Assembly (NCBI GenBank): GCA_963921425.1
Contig: OY992839.1
Location: 4,466,501-4,530,500 of the forward strand
Origin: Dryas octopetala
Taxonomy: Eukaryota > Streptophyta > Magnoliopsida > Rosales > Rosaceae
DNA: 64,000 bases
Reading direction: 5' to 3'
Shown: positions 51,201 to 63,000 of the stretch, piece after piece
Layout of the letters: each line of letters starts with the position of its first letter
Numbering within the stretch: position 1 is the stretch's first letter
Notes under the pieces: model-generated
The model's input: only the letters and a program-made list of their open reading frames with translations
Told to the model about the DNA's origin: nothing
Databases searched by the model: none
Made by a program: the position numbers and the translations under genes

Positions 51201-53460
51201 GTAAACTGACTATGGAGCAGAACAGGAATCGAAATCAGTGTAATTAATGTAGGACAAACATATATGCTAAGTTACACTATGGGTGAAAGCAACACAGAAA
51301 TATACACAACCATGACCTTGTCCGTCTACCCAGAGATAATAATTAAGTTGTGAGACCTTTTTCCTGAAATCAAGTACCTTTGGGAAAAACCAATAAGAGA
51401 TGTGATTTGGTAAAATAAAACAGACAAGAAATATCTTGTAAATTTCACTCACCATCTCTATTGGTGGACAACAGAGAGACTTAAAAGTTAAAACTGTGTT
51501 GCATTTAGAAGTTTTCTTTCAGTTTCTATTACATTTAGAAGTTCAATCCTTTAAACTCTTCATTTGTTATAGGACCTACTCTTGACTGATACAATTTTTG
51601 CTATTATTTGGTTCTGCAAACAAATATAGTCTTTTGATACCCCTTATTTTGGGGTCTAAAGCTCTATTTATTTAAAATCAAGACTTTTAGGTTTATTACC
51701 TCTTACAAACAATAGAAAGTTCACATAACCACTAGAAAATCTCCAACCGAGATTGCATTTAAATCATATAACTATTTCAAGTGAATTTCTTTGAAATCAC
51801 CAAACAACCAGAATAAGACTACATGCATGCCATGAAAAGGATTTTGTTCATAAGCACATACTTTCAAGTTCTTGAACAAGGGCCTTCACTTGTCCACATT
51901 CTTGCTCTAGCCGTTGCTTTTCTTCTACAATTGCAAAATTCTAGAGTCAGATTTATATAATAAAAATAAAAACGTATGTTATTACTTTTACATAAAAAGT
52001 AAGACTTCTGTACAGAAAAAAAGGACAAGTCCATCTAAACTAACCGACAACCAGAGAATAACAAAAACTACTATACAATCAACACAATAATACCATTCAA
52101 TCCAGATAAATTACAGTAAGAGGGATATCCCTAAAATGTTTAGACAAAAAAAAAAACCCATAATGAGCCTAGGCATCTGATTCTGTCACAAAGAAGTTCC
52201 AACTCCTCCAGCTTGTCCTCAAAAAGTCTTTTATTTCCTTCCATCCAAAGAATCCAAAGATAAGCCAAATTACATATCGCCAAAGAATAGTAGCCTTCTC
52301 TTTTGCCCAAACTCCCAGAAAATCTTCAATCAACAAAGAGCAACAGTTTTTTCGACAAATCTCTCCAAAAATCATTCTATTACTTTAAGATCTATGACAG
52401 TAAAGCACAGATCAAAACTAAATCTCACAAGATGATGCAGACACTATAACTGGAAAAACTTGCCACAATTTTAATAAATTTAAAGCATACTCATTAGTAC
52501 ATAAGTAAAGATAGGTTACTTGTTCACCATATAATATAAATGAACATATGAAAATCCCATGTGCTAGAAAGATATCACACACCTTCTAAGGAAACAATTT
52601 GTCCTTGTTGCAAACTTATTTGATCAATTAGTGTTCTCAATTGAGATGTACAACGGTTCTCTGACTCTATCTGTCACAAGTAGGTGTATGATTCAAGATT
52701 AGATTATGAGTTTTAAAATAAAAATAACAATAATATTAATAACCCATAGGAAGCTTCATTGCATTAATGAGGTAATGATCAATTTTCAAAAGCAGGCGAC
52801 TTTGATAAGCAAGCAGATGGATGAAGCAAAGAACAAATATGGCCCATCATTAAGAATGGCAAAACAAACAAACGTTAAAACTGAATTTTTAAACCTATAG
52901 AGTAGCTCTCAGATTACTCCATCCAACTAGGGACAGTTTTTAGTCAATTATACTATTAATTAAGCCAAAACCCTCTCTTGGTGTGACCCTCTGTTTTGAA
53001 GTTGTAAACTTTTCTTTTTCTGCTCAATTTTTTTAAGTAGACAATGAATCAGCAAGATAAATTAACCCTACTAAGCAATTCCCGCACTCATCATTTAAAT
53101 TGTAACTAAAAGAAAGCTAAATGAGCTAAAATAAACTAATATCTGCAGCACATTTCCCATTTCTTATCAAATGAAGAAGTGAATAGAGTTCATACCGCAT
53201 CAGCGAGGCGATCAGCATACTGTGATTGCGTCGCGAAAAGCCGAAACTGTGGCCAAAAAGAAACACACAAGCACAAAGTAGAAGGAAAATTGATTCAGTC
53301 ATTTTCAGCTACTACTGCAACAACTTCTTGAAGTTGAGCGAAATGTGAGGCAAATAGTTGAGAGAAATACAGAAGTAGGGTTTCGGTGCACCTGGATATA
53401 GATGAACGCCGCAGCTGCGACAAATAGGAGGAACCGAAAATCGCAGAGAATTTTCTTCAT
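48241..53460 (-). CDS. GNTI: N-acetylglucosaminyltransferase I (GnTI)
   Basis: A type II Golgi enzyme that adds the first GlcNAc to Man5GlcNAc2 and so opens complex N-glycan synthesis. Eighteen exons join in phase to 444 aa, the length I recall for Arabidopsis CGL1: 53392-53460, 53196-53246, 52583-52670, 51862-51924, 50892-50926, 50719-50795, 50589-50634, 50406-50468, 50238-50304, 50103-50171, 49925-49994, 49746-49807, 49504-49594, 49316-49409, 48958-49020, 48809-48847, 48556-48726 and 48241-48357. A signal anchor ([17 protein letters not shown]) is followed by a coiled stem. The catalytic part has [16 protein letters not shown], the metal-binding EDDM (209-212), SSWNDNGQ and [17 protein letters not shown]. 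Intron 13 is AT-AC. No lesions were seen. Confidence 0.96.
49410..49503 (-). other. AT-AC (U12-type) intron in GnTI
   Basis: The exon ends GAGGC and is followed by ATATCCTT, the invariant 5' site of AT-AC introns removed by the minor spliceosome. The intron is 94 bp and ends TTCAC|TTACTGG. A TTTCTTTCAC stretch about 10-20 bases before the end approximates the U12 branch-site consensus TTTCCTTAAC. Only this boundary gives the conserved peptide [19 protein letters not shown] without gap, splitting Ala284. No GT-AG pair does so. Confidence 0.85.
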
Positions 53461-56190
53461 TTTCGTTTTTGGTGCCAAATTTTCGGGAGCTCCGATCTCA
53501 CGAGCTTGAATATAGAATCAGATGGAATTATAAGGATCCATTTTCAATGTTTTCAAAGATTAAGAAGGTAATTGACCAAAAAACTATTAATTGCTAAGCG
53601 ATTTTGTGAATTTTGATCGCGTTTACTCGACAATGATGATTTTAGTCAAGTTTCATGACTTACGGCCAAAAAAACAGTTCCATGACTTGCTAACCTGCGC
53701 CGGCTGTTATTGCTCACTGTCCAATGAGAAATGGGCTTTCGGACGGGAAAAAAATGAAATGGGCTTTTGGACTGGAAAATTTTTAATGGCCTTGGTCTGA
53801 ATTAGGCCCAATGAAAATGTCAACCATACGGATCTCTATTGTCAGTCAGTATAGGCATTGATCTAGGGCTGGGTCGATATCGGTAACCGAACCGCCACCC
53901 CATGACCGACCACCGAACCGCACCCCACGGAATGGCAAACTTCACAACCGCAATCGCTACCGACAAGGTCGGTTACCGACAGCTTCGGATGCCGTATTTT
54001 CGGGTCGGTGTGATCGGTTTCGGTGCTTGAGACTATCTCTCTGCAACTCCAACTCCGGCCAGTCACCTAACTGCTGCAACTCCAACTCCAACACCCACTG
54101 CAACTCCGGCCAGTCACCTTTATCTCTCTACAAGGCGCTAGTCCGACCACTCAACCCCGGAGCTTCGCTTAGGAGACACCACCGCATGCAGCTCCCAAGC
54201 GTCACTGTGGCACACTCGCACCCACTCCCGGAGCTTCGCCGCTGCCAATCCAGAGCTCACCGTCCACCTTCGAGATGTTCACGAGGAGAAGATTAGAAGA
54301 AGAAGATCGAAGAGAAGAAGAAAAGAATAAGAATAAGAAGAAGATGAGAAAGAGAAGAAGAAGAAGTGTCGGTCGGTTCGGTTACACCGACGGGTAAAGC
54401 ATTCTCAGACCGTTGCCGCCACCGCCACCTTCGGTTCAATAGACATACCGATGCCGTCGGAACAGTCCATTGTCGGAGCGGTCCATTGTCGGAGCGGTTG
54501 CTGCGGTTTTCGGTTGCGGAGCGGTTGTTGCGGTTGGTCGACCCACCCCTAAGGCATTCTATGATCAAAATTCAAATAAAGCTTTTTTTTTTTTTTTTTA
54601 AAGATTCAGTGGGAGGGAAAATCGAACTTGGGTGTAACCGGGCAAATTCTACAGCTTTTCCAACTGGGTTGCTCACCATTTGCTCAAATAAAACTATTTG
54701 GATCATTTTCAACTAACCATTTCGTGGATAATCTCTCTAATATAGGTGGGTAAGCCCCACACTAGCACATCGTCTCCCTACTAGAGGTGAGACACATGAC
54801 GTCGGACCCACCCACCTCTATTAAAAAGATAGTCCACAAGTTGGTTGATGAAGATGGTCCCAATAACATGAAATTGTGTAATTATAATACCACGTGTATA
54901 ATTTTTCAGTGTATTATTCAATATTTCGGCTTTTAGATATTAATAATTATACACATAGTATAAGTAAAGTGAATTTCTCACACCGTTGTGTGATGTTATG
55001 CTTACATACAAAAAATTCTCCAATAGCATTACTCATCATTTGTCTCTAATCATGGCTAATGCGAGCCTCCTCATAACATTTTTTTATTTATATATTTTTA
55101 ATAAATATAATTGTCATTTTGTTTCTTAAACTATTACACTTATATCAGTTTGCACTACATAAAAATTAAGGTACTTGATTTTTCAATTTTGCCAATTGAA
55201 ATAATTCTGTTAATTTGTTTGGTAAATTGCTACAAGTGATAGCTAGGCACGTAATTATTATTTTTTCTTCAATAAGGACCATTCGTGAGGGGCACTTGGC
55301 TTAATGTAAATAAAGTTTTAGATAGAAAAGGAGCAAATTGACGAAATTGCCTCAATTGGCAAAATTAAAAAAATACAGTACCTTAATTTTTTGATTGAAA
55401 GTGTGAGAAGCAAACTGATATAAGTACAATAATCTGAAGAACAAAATGACATTTATACTTTTTTAATATATAATATCATTTACTTTTTTTAAAAGGATAT
55501 AAATCATTTACTTTTTAAATCTTGAATAAACAGAGAGAAAGAAGGTTTTTAGTATTGGGGATATTATTCACCCTTTCCATCGACCTTCTCTCTTATTATT
55601 CTCATTTTGCAATATAAATTTATAATTGGAACCGTTCATTTTTTAGATCTAACTATGAAGATTATCTCTGCAAAAAATCAACTAAATAGAAAATTGTTGG
55701 TTATGTAATTATGATTAAATAAACAGACGGTTTTAGTAAAAATTTGATTCACTGTTAGCCAATCAATTGTTATTTTTTTATTTTATTTTGTAATCTAATC
55801 AGGTGCAACAGTGCAGGATCAACCTTAGCCAATCAATTACCAGAGAAAGATTGATATATTCAAACTTGATTTCCTTCCATCTGTATCAACTATCACTCTC
55901 TCCTAAGTCCTAACCAAAATATGCAATCCAGTCCAGGTGAAAAATTAAACAGAGCAACCAAAACACATTACCATTATACCATACATACTCTCCTCCCATC
56001 TTCCCAATTTTTCTGCAATTCCTAAACTATTAAAATCTCCAAATTTCTCAACCCACAACACCATTTTCCGTCAAAATCCCCAAAATCAATCAAATCCCAT
56101 TGTTCAGATCACACAGCAAGGCAAAACCCATTTGTCAGAGGTCCCTGTTCTTTTTCTTGGTCTTGTTGATTCAGCGTCAAGAATCAAGAG
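53461..56190. other. Divergent promoter region between GnTI and the amino acid transporter
   Basis: It contains the hAT-type element at 53862-54551, a T/A-run at about 54585-54600, and AT-rich DNA. The last 200 bp before 56191 are probably the transporter leader (CT-rich). No coding sequence. Confidence 0.5.
53862..54551. mobile_element. hAT-type non-autonomous element, GC-rich
   Basis: The ends TAGGGCTGGGTCGATAT (left) and, inward from the right, TTAGGGGTGGGTCGACC form a terminal inverted repeat. AGGCATTG (53854-53861) and AGGCATTC (54552-54559) match at seven of eight positions as a probable target duplication. The arms carry CGGTAACCGAACCG and GGTTGCGG-type words. Short open frames inside it resemble no protein. 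Confidence 0.7.
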
Positions 56191-57477
56191 ATGGGGATTG
56201 GGAACCAGGCAAAATCGTCCTCTCACCGCCTCAGACCACCACCACCCCCCACAGAAGACACGCCGCTGATCGGAGACCCGAAGCCATTGTCGTCCGAATC
56301 TAAGACCTTCGCCAATGTCTTCATCGCTGTTGTGGGTGCTGGCGTTCTGGGTTTGCCTTATGCTTTCAAGCGCACCGGGTGGGTCATGTGCCTCCTCACG
56401 CTCTTCTTGGTGGCTTTTCTCACCCACCATTGCATGATGCTGTTGGTCTACACGCGCAGAAAGCTCGAGGCCTCCAATGGAGCCACGAATATCCCGTCTT
56501 TTGGGGATTTGGGTTTCGCCGTTTGTGGCAATATTGGGAGGTTGGTGGTTGATGTTCTTATTATTCTTGCGCAGGCTGGGTTTTGCGTTGGTTATCTCAT
56601 TTTTATTGGTAATACAATGGCCAGTTTGCTCAATTCGCCTACACCAACCAATATGACCGCCAAGATTTTGGGGTTGGCACCGAAAAGCTTTTACATTTGG
56701 GGGTGTTTTCCCTTCCAATTGGGGTTGAATTCGATTGCAACGCTGACCCATTTGGCCCCTTTGAGTATTTTTGCTGATGTGGTTGATCTTGGAGCAATGG
56801 GGGTGGTGATGATTGAGGATGTGTTGGTTATGTTGAGACAGAGCCCTGAAGTGAAGGCCTTTGGGGACCTTTCTTTGTTTTTTTATGTACTGGGTGTGGC
56901 TGTGTACTCCTTTGAAGGGGTTGGGATGGTTTTGCCTTTGGAGTCAGAGACCAAAGAAAAGGACAAGTTTGGGAGAGTCCTGGCTTGGACCATGGCCTTC
57001 ATTGCTTTGATGTATGGGAGCTTTGGAGCTTTGGGTTACTTTGCTTTTGGGGAAGAAACCAAGGATATGATCACAGCTAATTTTGGTGCAGGCTTGGTTA
57101 GCACTCTGGTAAAGCTTGGTCTTGTTGTGAATTTGTTCTTCACATTGCCTATAATGATGAACCCGGTTTATGAGATCGTGGAGAGGCGGTTTTGGGGTGG
57201 GAGATATTGCTTGTGGCTGAGATGGTTGCTGGTTTTGGCAGTGTGTTTGGTGGCTTTGTTGGTCCCCAATTTTGCTGACTTCATGTCTTTGGTGGGGAGT
57301 GGCGTGTGCTGTGCATTGGGGTTTGTTTTGCCTTGTTTGTTTCACCTGATGGTCTTCAAGGGAGAGATGGGGTGGAAACAATGGTGTTCAGATGTAAGCA
57401 TTTTGGTGTTAGGAGTTGTTCTTGGGGTTTCAGGAACTTGGTTTGCTCTGCAAGAGATTTTTTCTGTCAAAGTATAG
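56191..57477 (+). CDS. AVT3: Vacuolar amino acid transporter, AVT3 type
   Basis: An amino acid/auxin permease family protein; Arabidopsis AVT3 members export neutral amino acids from the vacuole. A single uninterrupted exon encodes 428 aa, normal for AVT3. After a short Pro-rich cytosolic head (RLRPPPPPTEDTPLI) comes the signature first helix VFIAVVGAGVLGLPYAFKRT (44-63), then about ten further hydrophobic segments ending with a C-terminal helix (VSILVLGVVLGVSGTWFAL). No inactivating change. The start is chosen at the first ATG in good context (AGAGATGGGG). Assignment to the subgroup A/B/C is not possible by eye. Confidence 0.93.
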   Translation: MGIGNQAKSSSHRLRPPPPPTEDTPLIGDPKPLSSESKTFANVFIAVVGAGVLGLPYAFKRTGWVMCLLTLFLVAFLTHHCMMLLVYTRRKLEASNGATNIPSFGDLGFAVCGNIGRLVVDVLIILAQAGFCVGYLIFIGNTMASLLNSPTPTNMTAKILGLAPKSFYIWGCFPFQLGLNSIATLTHLAPLSIFADVVDLGAMGVVMIEDVLVMLRQSPEVKAFGDLSLFFYVLGVAVYSFEGVGMVLPLESETKEKDKFGRVLAWTMAFIALMYGSFGALGYFAFGEETKDMITANFGAGLVSTLVKLGLVVNLFFTLPIMMNPVYEIVERRFWGGRYCLWLRWLLVLAVCLVALLVPNFADFMSLVGSGVCCALGFVLPCLFHLMVFKGEMGWKQWCSDVSILVLGVVLGVSGTWFALQEIFSVKV

Positions 57478-58875
57478 GATTCTTTCATTCAGGAACTTGG
57501 TTTGTGTTGGTTAGTATAGACCAAATGATTGTTATTATCTTCTTTTGGTCAGAAATGGCATCATCAGTCTAAATTTGAAAAGATCTGATGTTTGCAGTAT
57601 TAGTTACCTAGTTTGATGAGGTTTAGAATTGTATTGATACATTGTCACAGAATATTGAGTGTTTGGCTAAGATGGGTGCTGGGTTTTGGCATTTTGGAGG
57701 CTTTTGCTGGCACTAAATATTCTGATGACTTATACTTACTTTCACAATGAATAATAGCTGCCATGTGGCATGGTTTCTTTCATTTGTTGTTTATGAATGA
57801 AGAGATAATGAAATGCTCTCTTGCCATCCAATTTAGGATATTGATCATTGATTAGATAGACTTTTGTTTGTTTAAATGTTCTTTCGCTTGCAATGTGTAC
57901 ACTGCGTTGCTGGCAGTTTATTAACGTTTGTAGAGTTGTAGTGTTGCACTTGTGATTTGCTTCATGTGTGTATCTGACACGGTGATAGAGTTATAAATTG
58001 TATAAGACTGTCTCTTAGGTTGCACAGCTTTTAGATTCATGCAAAGCTAACGACATCTGTGTGGAATTATTCTTTTCTCATGTTCGGGTAAACCGTGCAT
58101 TGCAATGGCACATTTCTTTTTTATTTGGAAAAGGGGAGATTCGTACTTCGAATCTCTCTAACATTGTGAAGAAAAATAACATGAAACCAATAGTTAGTTG
58201 GTTATAATGGCGTATTTTTGATCAATTCTGCACATTATAAAACCATCGCTATTGTTCTGTTGTGTGTACGCATGCGCGTGTGCTTTTGCTGCTGAAGGAA
58301 ATGGTGTATTGAATACTCATTCATGGTAATTGATTTAACATCAGTTGCATTCAAAAACAACACCACATGGAGGAATGTCCCTTGAAAGGCAGTTAGCACT
58401 TAGCAAGTTAGCAGTACCAATCAAAAGGTGATGTGATACGAGCAAGGGAATGAAAATAGGTAGTGTTATGGTCCCAGAGAGAGAAAAGAACAGAGAAGAT
58501 TGATCTATGATACAAGCAAGGAAATGAATGAAATGAGGTGGTGTTATGGTCCCTCTAGTGAGCACTTGTCAGGATGCAATAAGGAACAAGACATGAAATC
58601 CTAGTCTTATAGTAATATAGGCGACTCATGAGTCATGATACACCACATGTATATATCATTATCACAAGTAACATTAACAATTTTCATATATTCTTCAATG
58701 AATATAAGAGTGCATATAAGCGAGATACAACACATTTAAGGCTTAGACTTATTTCAATGAATTATTGATTTCACAATCGTGTTAAATCCAATCATTAAAT
58801 TTGTTGTCTCACACTCATTTTAAGTCTCTGTTTGAAAACAAAAGACCTTAAAATCAAAAAGTTGAAAGTTGAAAC
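57478..58875. other. 3' flank of AVT3 and intergenic DNA
   Basis: Probable 3' UTR followed by AT-rich sequence. It includes the imperfect tandem repeat at 58434-58553. No gene seen. Confidence 0.5.
58434..58553 (+). repeat. Imperfect direct repeat, two copies of about 42-46 bp
   Basis: TGATACGAGCAAGGGAATGA..GTGTTATGGTCCC (58434-58475) recurs as TGATACAAGCAAGGAAATGA..GTGTTATGGTCCC (58508-58553), a 74-bp period. Confidence 0.8.
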
Positions 58876-58926
58876 TCCCACATCGGAGAAAGAGAGAAAA
58901 GGGAAGGGGAGAAGAGGGTATAAGTA
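58876..58926 (+). promoter_or_regulatory. Plant snRNA promoter: USE and TATA box
   Basis: The upstream sequence element TCCCACATCG (58876-58885) matches the plant snRNA consensus RTCCCACATCG. TATAAGTA lies at 58919-58926. The USE-to-TATA spacing of about 33 bp between boxes is the longer class associated with RNA polymerase II snRNA genes (U1, U2, U4, U5). U6 and U3 use the shorter spacing. Confidence 0.9.
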
Positions 58927-58949
58927 AAGGGGAGATAGGTACGAGAAAG

Positions 58950-59112
58950 ATACTTACCTGGACGGGGTCTAATGGGTGATCAAGAAGGCCCATGGCCTGG
59001 GTTGGTGACCTCCATCGCACTCAGGAGGGGTGCCAGCCTATGGTCTCCCCAAGTGGGAGAGCCAACGTCGTAATTTGTTGCTGTTGGGGCCTGCGTTCGC
59101 GCGGCCCCTGCC
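58950..59112 (+). ncRNA. U1: U1 spliceosomal snRNA
   Basis: Begins ATACTTACCTGGACGGGG, the invariant U1 5' end whose ACUUACCUG pairs with 5' splice sites. Stem-loop I has GATCAAGAAGG (U1-70K binding). The Sm site appears as AATTTGTTG near 59071, and the last stem reads GGGGCCTGCGTTCGCGCGGCCCC. Length is about 163 nt, as expected. The expected plant promoter lies upstream, and a 3'-box-like AGTGGAA is at 59137-59143. In stem-loop II the U1A-binding loop reads ATCGCACTC where ATTGCAC is standard, and there is an extra T after GGGGTC. The gene may be a functional variant or an early pseudogene; the promoter is intact. Confidence 0.93.
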
Positions 59113-60074
59113 CAATTCTATACCAAAAATTCAGCTAGTGGAAATAGGCACTAGCAAAACACAGTCGTTTCTCATACAAATACTGCAAATTTTGCATCTA
59201 ATTTACTCGTTTTTGTTACAGGGGACGGCACTAGAGTAGAAAAGTGAAATGTTTCAAATGATTTTTCCTCAAATTTTGAATCCTATAAGTCGTATGACCC
59301 TATTAAAGAACACTGTGACTTGTAAGGAAGAGTGCTTAAAAGCAAGCATTTTCCCCTAATAAATTCAGTGGGACTAAATAAAACAAGTATTGGGACCCTT
59401 GTTTTCTTAGAATTATTTCTTCATTTTGCTGATAACGGTGGAGACTAATTCAAATTAAACATAAAAAGAGCACTGTTAAGGTACAGGTTACCAGATATAT
59501 TCACCAATTAATGTCTGTTTTCAAATCCTGGCCAATGAACATACTAGTAATTGAAGATTGCTCCACAATAAAAAGGAAAACAAAAAACCCAGAACCATAA
59601 TTTGATGAACTGTTAATCATGTTTTACTTTCAAAGTATATTGGGAATGCCATTTATATGGTAAACATACAGACAATCACCAAAATCACAGTGGAAATATG
59701 AATGTCCATTTGGACCAACATCAGTCTTATTTGTGACTAAAAAAATTACAGCAAACCCAAGAAAGCATAACTCAATTAATAATACAATCATCAAATGTGT
59801 AATTTTAAAAAAAATTACTATGGGTATTCGCTTCAACATGACTAGGAAAGCTCCAAAAAAAATAATCCAACGAGCTGAAAGGGCAAAAAGAACAAAGGAA
59901 AAGAGAGGCATACACAAGAACAATATGAAATACAAAAAATACATTACAAGCTCAGTGATTTCAAACTGTAAAACACAAGGACACACCAGTTCCACAATAG
60001 CGTCATCAATAAGCAGCATTAACAAGGCTTCGAACGGGGAGTAGCAGACACAAACACAGACCAGAACTACCCAG
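59113..60074. other. Spacer between U1 and the EH-domain protein gene
   Basis: Contains the U1 3' end signal and, on the right, the 3' UTR of the EH protein gene (minus strand). The rest is AT-rich with no recognised feature. Confidence 0.5.
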
Positions 60075-63000
60075 CTAAAATGCACTCCAATTATCAGAGT
60101 CTCTTCTTGGATTCTCCGTTGACATCTTAAAAGGTCCTGAAGACCCAAAAGGGTCCGAGTCTCGTCTTGGAGTTTGACTGTCCAGTGATGTCCTAAATGG
60201 AGAAGACCCAAAAGGGTCTGAGTCTCTTCTTGGAGTTTGACTGTCCAGTGATGTCCTAAATGTGGAAGACCCAAAAGGGTCTGAGTCTCTCCTTGGAGTT
60301 TGACTGTCCAATGATGTCCTAAATGGCGCTGCAGACCCAAAAGGGTCAGGGATGTCATCAAATGTTGGAAATCCATGACCCTGATCAAAGTCTCTACTGC
60401 TGCGCATAGAATCAAATCTTCCCAGTGTTTCTTGTTGAGGGAAAAATCCACTATCATGTGTACTTCTGAACGAATCGAACCTGGAGAAGCTGTCAAATGA
60501 GGGTTCTGAATTATCCTTGTACCTTGGTGATGAGTATCCTGAACTGAAGAGTGGTGTGCTGGGGACGGAATCGTCAAATGTAAAAGGGCGGCTTTTCTGG
60601 GAAAACCCACCTTGTGGTGACCCGGTCTTGATATGGTTGAGGCCGAACTCCCCAGGCCCAGAAAAGTAGTTTTCTCTATTACCCTCATGATCCATACCCT
60701 ACATCATAAATAATTAAGAGCACTTAACAGCACAATCCAGCACGCTAACAACAAACACAAATATAACACAGAAAAAACTGAGAGCTTGAGAGAGGCAAGT
60801 AATCATTTAAAAAGAAAGTTGATTCACTAGAACCTAGATTCCATTCACTAAAACGAATTGCAAATTTTCTAAGTATCGGCTTACCTTGGGGGTACTAACT
60901 GCATTAAAACCCCACACCGAGTCAAGGTCATCATTAGTGTCAAATGTACCCCACGCTGGTTCATCAAAACTCAAACTCTTGTCACCAGAAAACACAGACC
61001 CCGCACCCCCATGATCACTGCAGATGAAAATACATAGTTTCAATAGTCTTGCAAGTATCATAGGATTTACAAAACGGAAAATGTTTGATTCTAGCCACAT
61101 TTCACCAATATGACATGATGGTCATTTAAGGCTATTAATTTAATTAGAAAGTACTAAAAACAGTTAACTAAACAAACAGAAAAGAGCAAAGACCAGCCTA
61201 TTCAGAAGGCTCAAGCACTGCCATTTGACATGGATATTCGATATAGTACAGGAGTTCTTGTATATGTACTTGGTAAGACATATTTTCAGATGTTCCTTAT
61301 AGAATTCTTTTTTTTTTTTTTTTTATCGAGTTCCTTATATTATTCATGTGTAGATATAGGTGTTCAAGGGAAGGGAGTAGGTTTGTCAGTTTGTATTGCA
61401 TTCAACAGGCAACAATGGGAAAAGGGTATTAGAACACCACTGGACCCGAAGTTGTTAGGGAATGGACCAACCATGTACATCAAGCTAACACCATGCCTCA
61501 GATAGAGGAACATACAAGTGTTGCCATACCCTGCACCTTGCAAATTAACAAATAAGTGCAAAGTTGGGATAAGAGGCTTCAAACTTAGGACCTCCAGGAA
61601 CCAAAACTCTGATACCATGTTATACAACCATTGGCCCCAAAAACTTGAGTTGTTAGGGAATGACCCAACAATATATCAAGCCAACCATCAAATACAAACA
61701 ATACATTACTAGATAATTTATTGCATGGTGAAAAGTATGAGGCACACAATACAAGGAAAGATGGGAGAATATTTAAGGATGACTCAGTAATTTGTAATGA
61801 AACCCATAAGGCCAAACCAGTTGATAAATAATTCCTTTCAAGTAAAGGCACTATAGGGCTAAACAAGATGAAAAAGGAATGTGGAACAAGAACTTCAGAT
61901 AAGACGCGATGACCTATAATTTAAATGGAAATGATCCTATATACAACAGAAAGTAAAAACAAAAATACATAAATAAATAAATCTTGCAGTACAAACAAAA
62001 TAGCAAAGTGCTAAGGGGCATTTGCTTTAAATAACAGAATAGTATTAAAAAAAAAATTCAGAATGAAAGACAGCAAAATAATCTGTACAGATCTTTATGC
62101 CCAATTCTAAAACAAAAAAGTACATTTTCGGTGACCAAAAATCAAGCTGATCTTAAATATTTAGAAAACTAACACAAAGAACTATACCTCTGAGTTTCCT
62201 TATCACGGGGTGAGGCATTTGCGCTTGTAGTCTTTCCAAAGTTAGAATCTGAAAATTCTCCAGATGGGCTTCCAACAGTACTGCTAGCTAATGGACTGTT
62301 TGGAGCACTTTTTGCCGACTCGTCTTCATTTTTATCATATGCTGCTCCATTTTCAACTACCTTTTCATCAGCACTCTGAGGCTTTTCTGACTTAACATCA
62401 ACTTTAGGCGAAAAAGTAGCCGTTGGACTCTCAACTGTGGAAGCTTTTTCTTTCTGAACTAGTGAGGATTTCTGTTTTGGAGGCGCCAAGACATTTTGCA
62501 CATCAAGGGTGAGCTCCTTAACAAAAGTGAATCCTGAAAAGTAAACTTCTGCATGAATCACCTAGAATACTTAAAATTCCTGTTCAATTAGTAGACCACA
62601 TACAAACAATAAAGGAACTAAAAACAGTAGGGACTATACTCCATTCACCATGACGGAAAAAGGGGAAAACATCTTAATGCCTGCCATAATTAAAAGCCAC
62701 TTTTGCAAAGGATGGATGAAACAAGTGCATGACTCGTCTGAATTGAGTCAACCACAGTGCAGTCATCAAATGACAAGATTGTTGTCCATAGCATGCTGTA
62801 GGCTGTAAGTGGGCATCAAATGCTTATAATCCTTTGGCCACTTAATGTGCGACCTTCAATTTCTCATCTCAGAGACAATCTTAGGCCTATGTAAAATCAT
62901 TTATGGCATACCTTCATCTTCAAACTTATCCCAATCTTCATCCCAGTCAGCTGCTCCTTCTTGGATACCCGGTTGCCAACCTTAATTAGAAAAAGAAAAC

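Noticed and set aside
58820-59239. Short frames on both strands around 59 kb
   Set aside because: They overlap the U1 snRNA gene and its promoter and are not coding.
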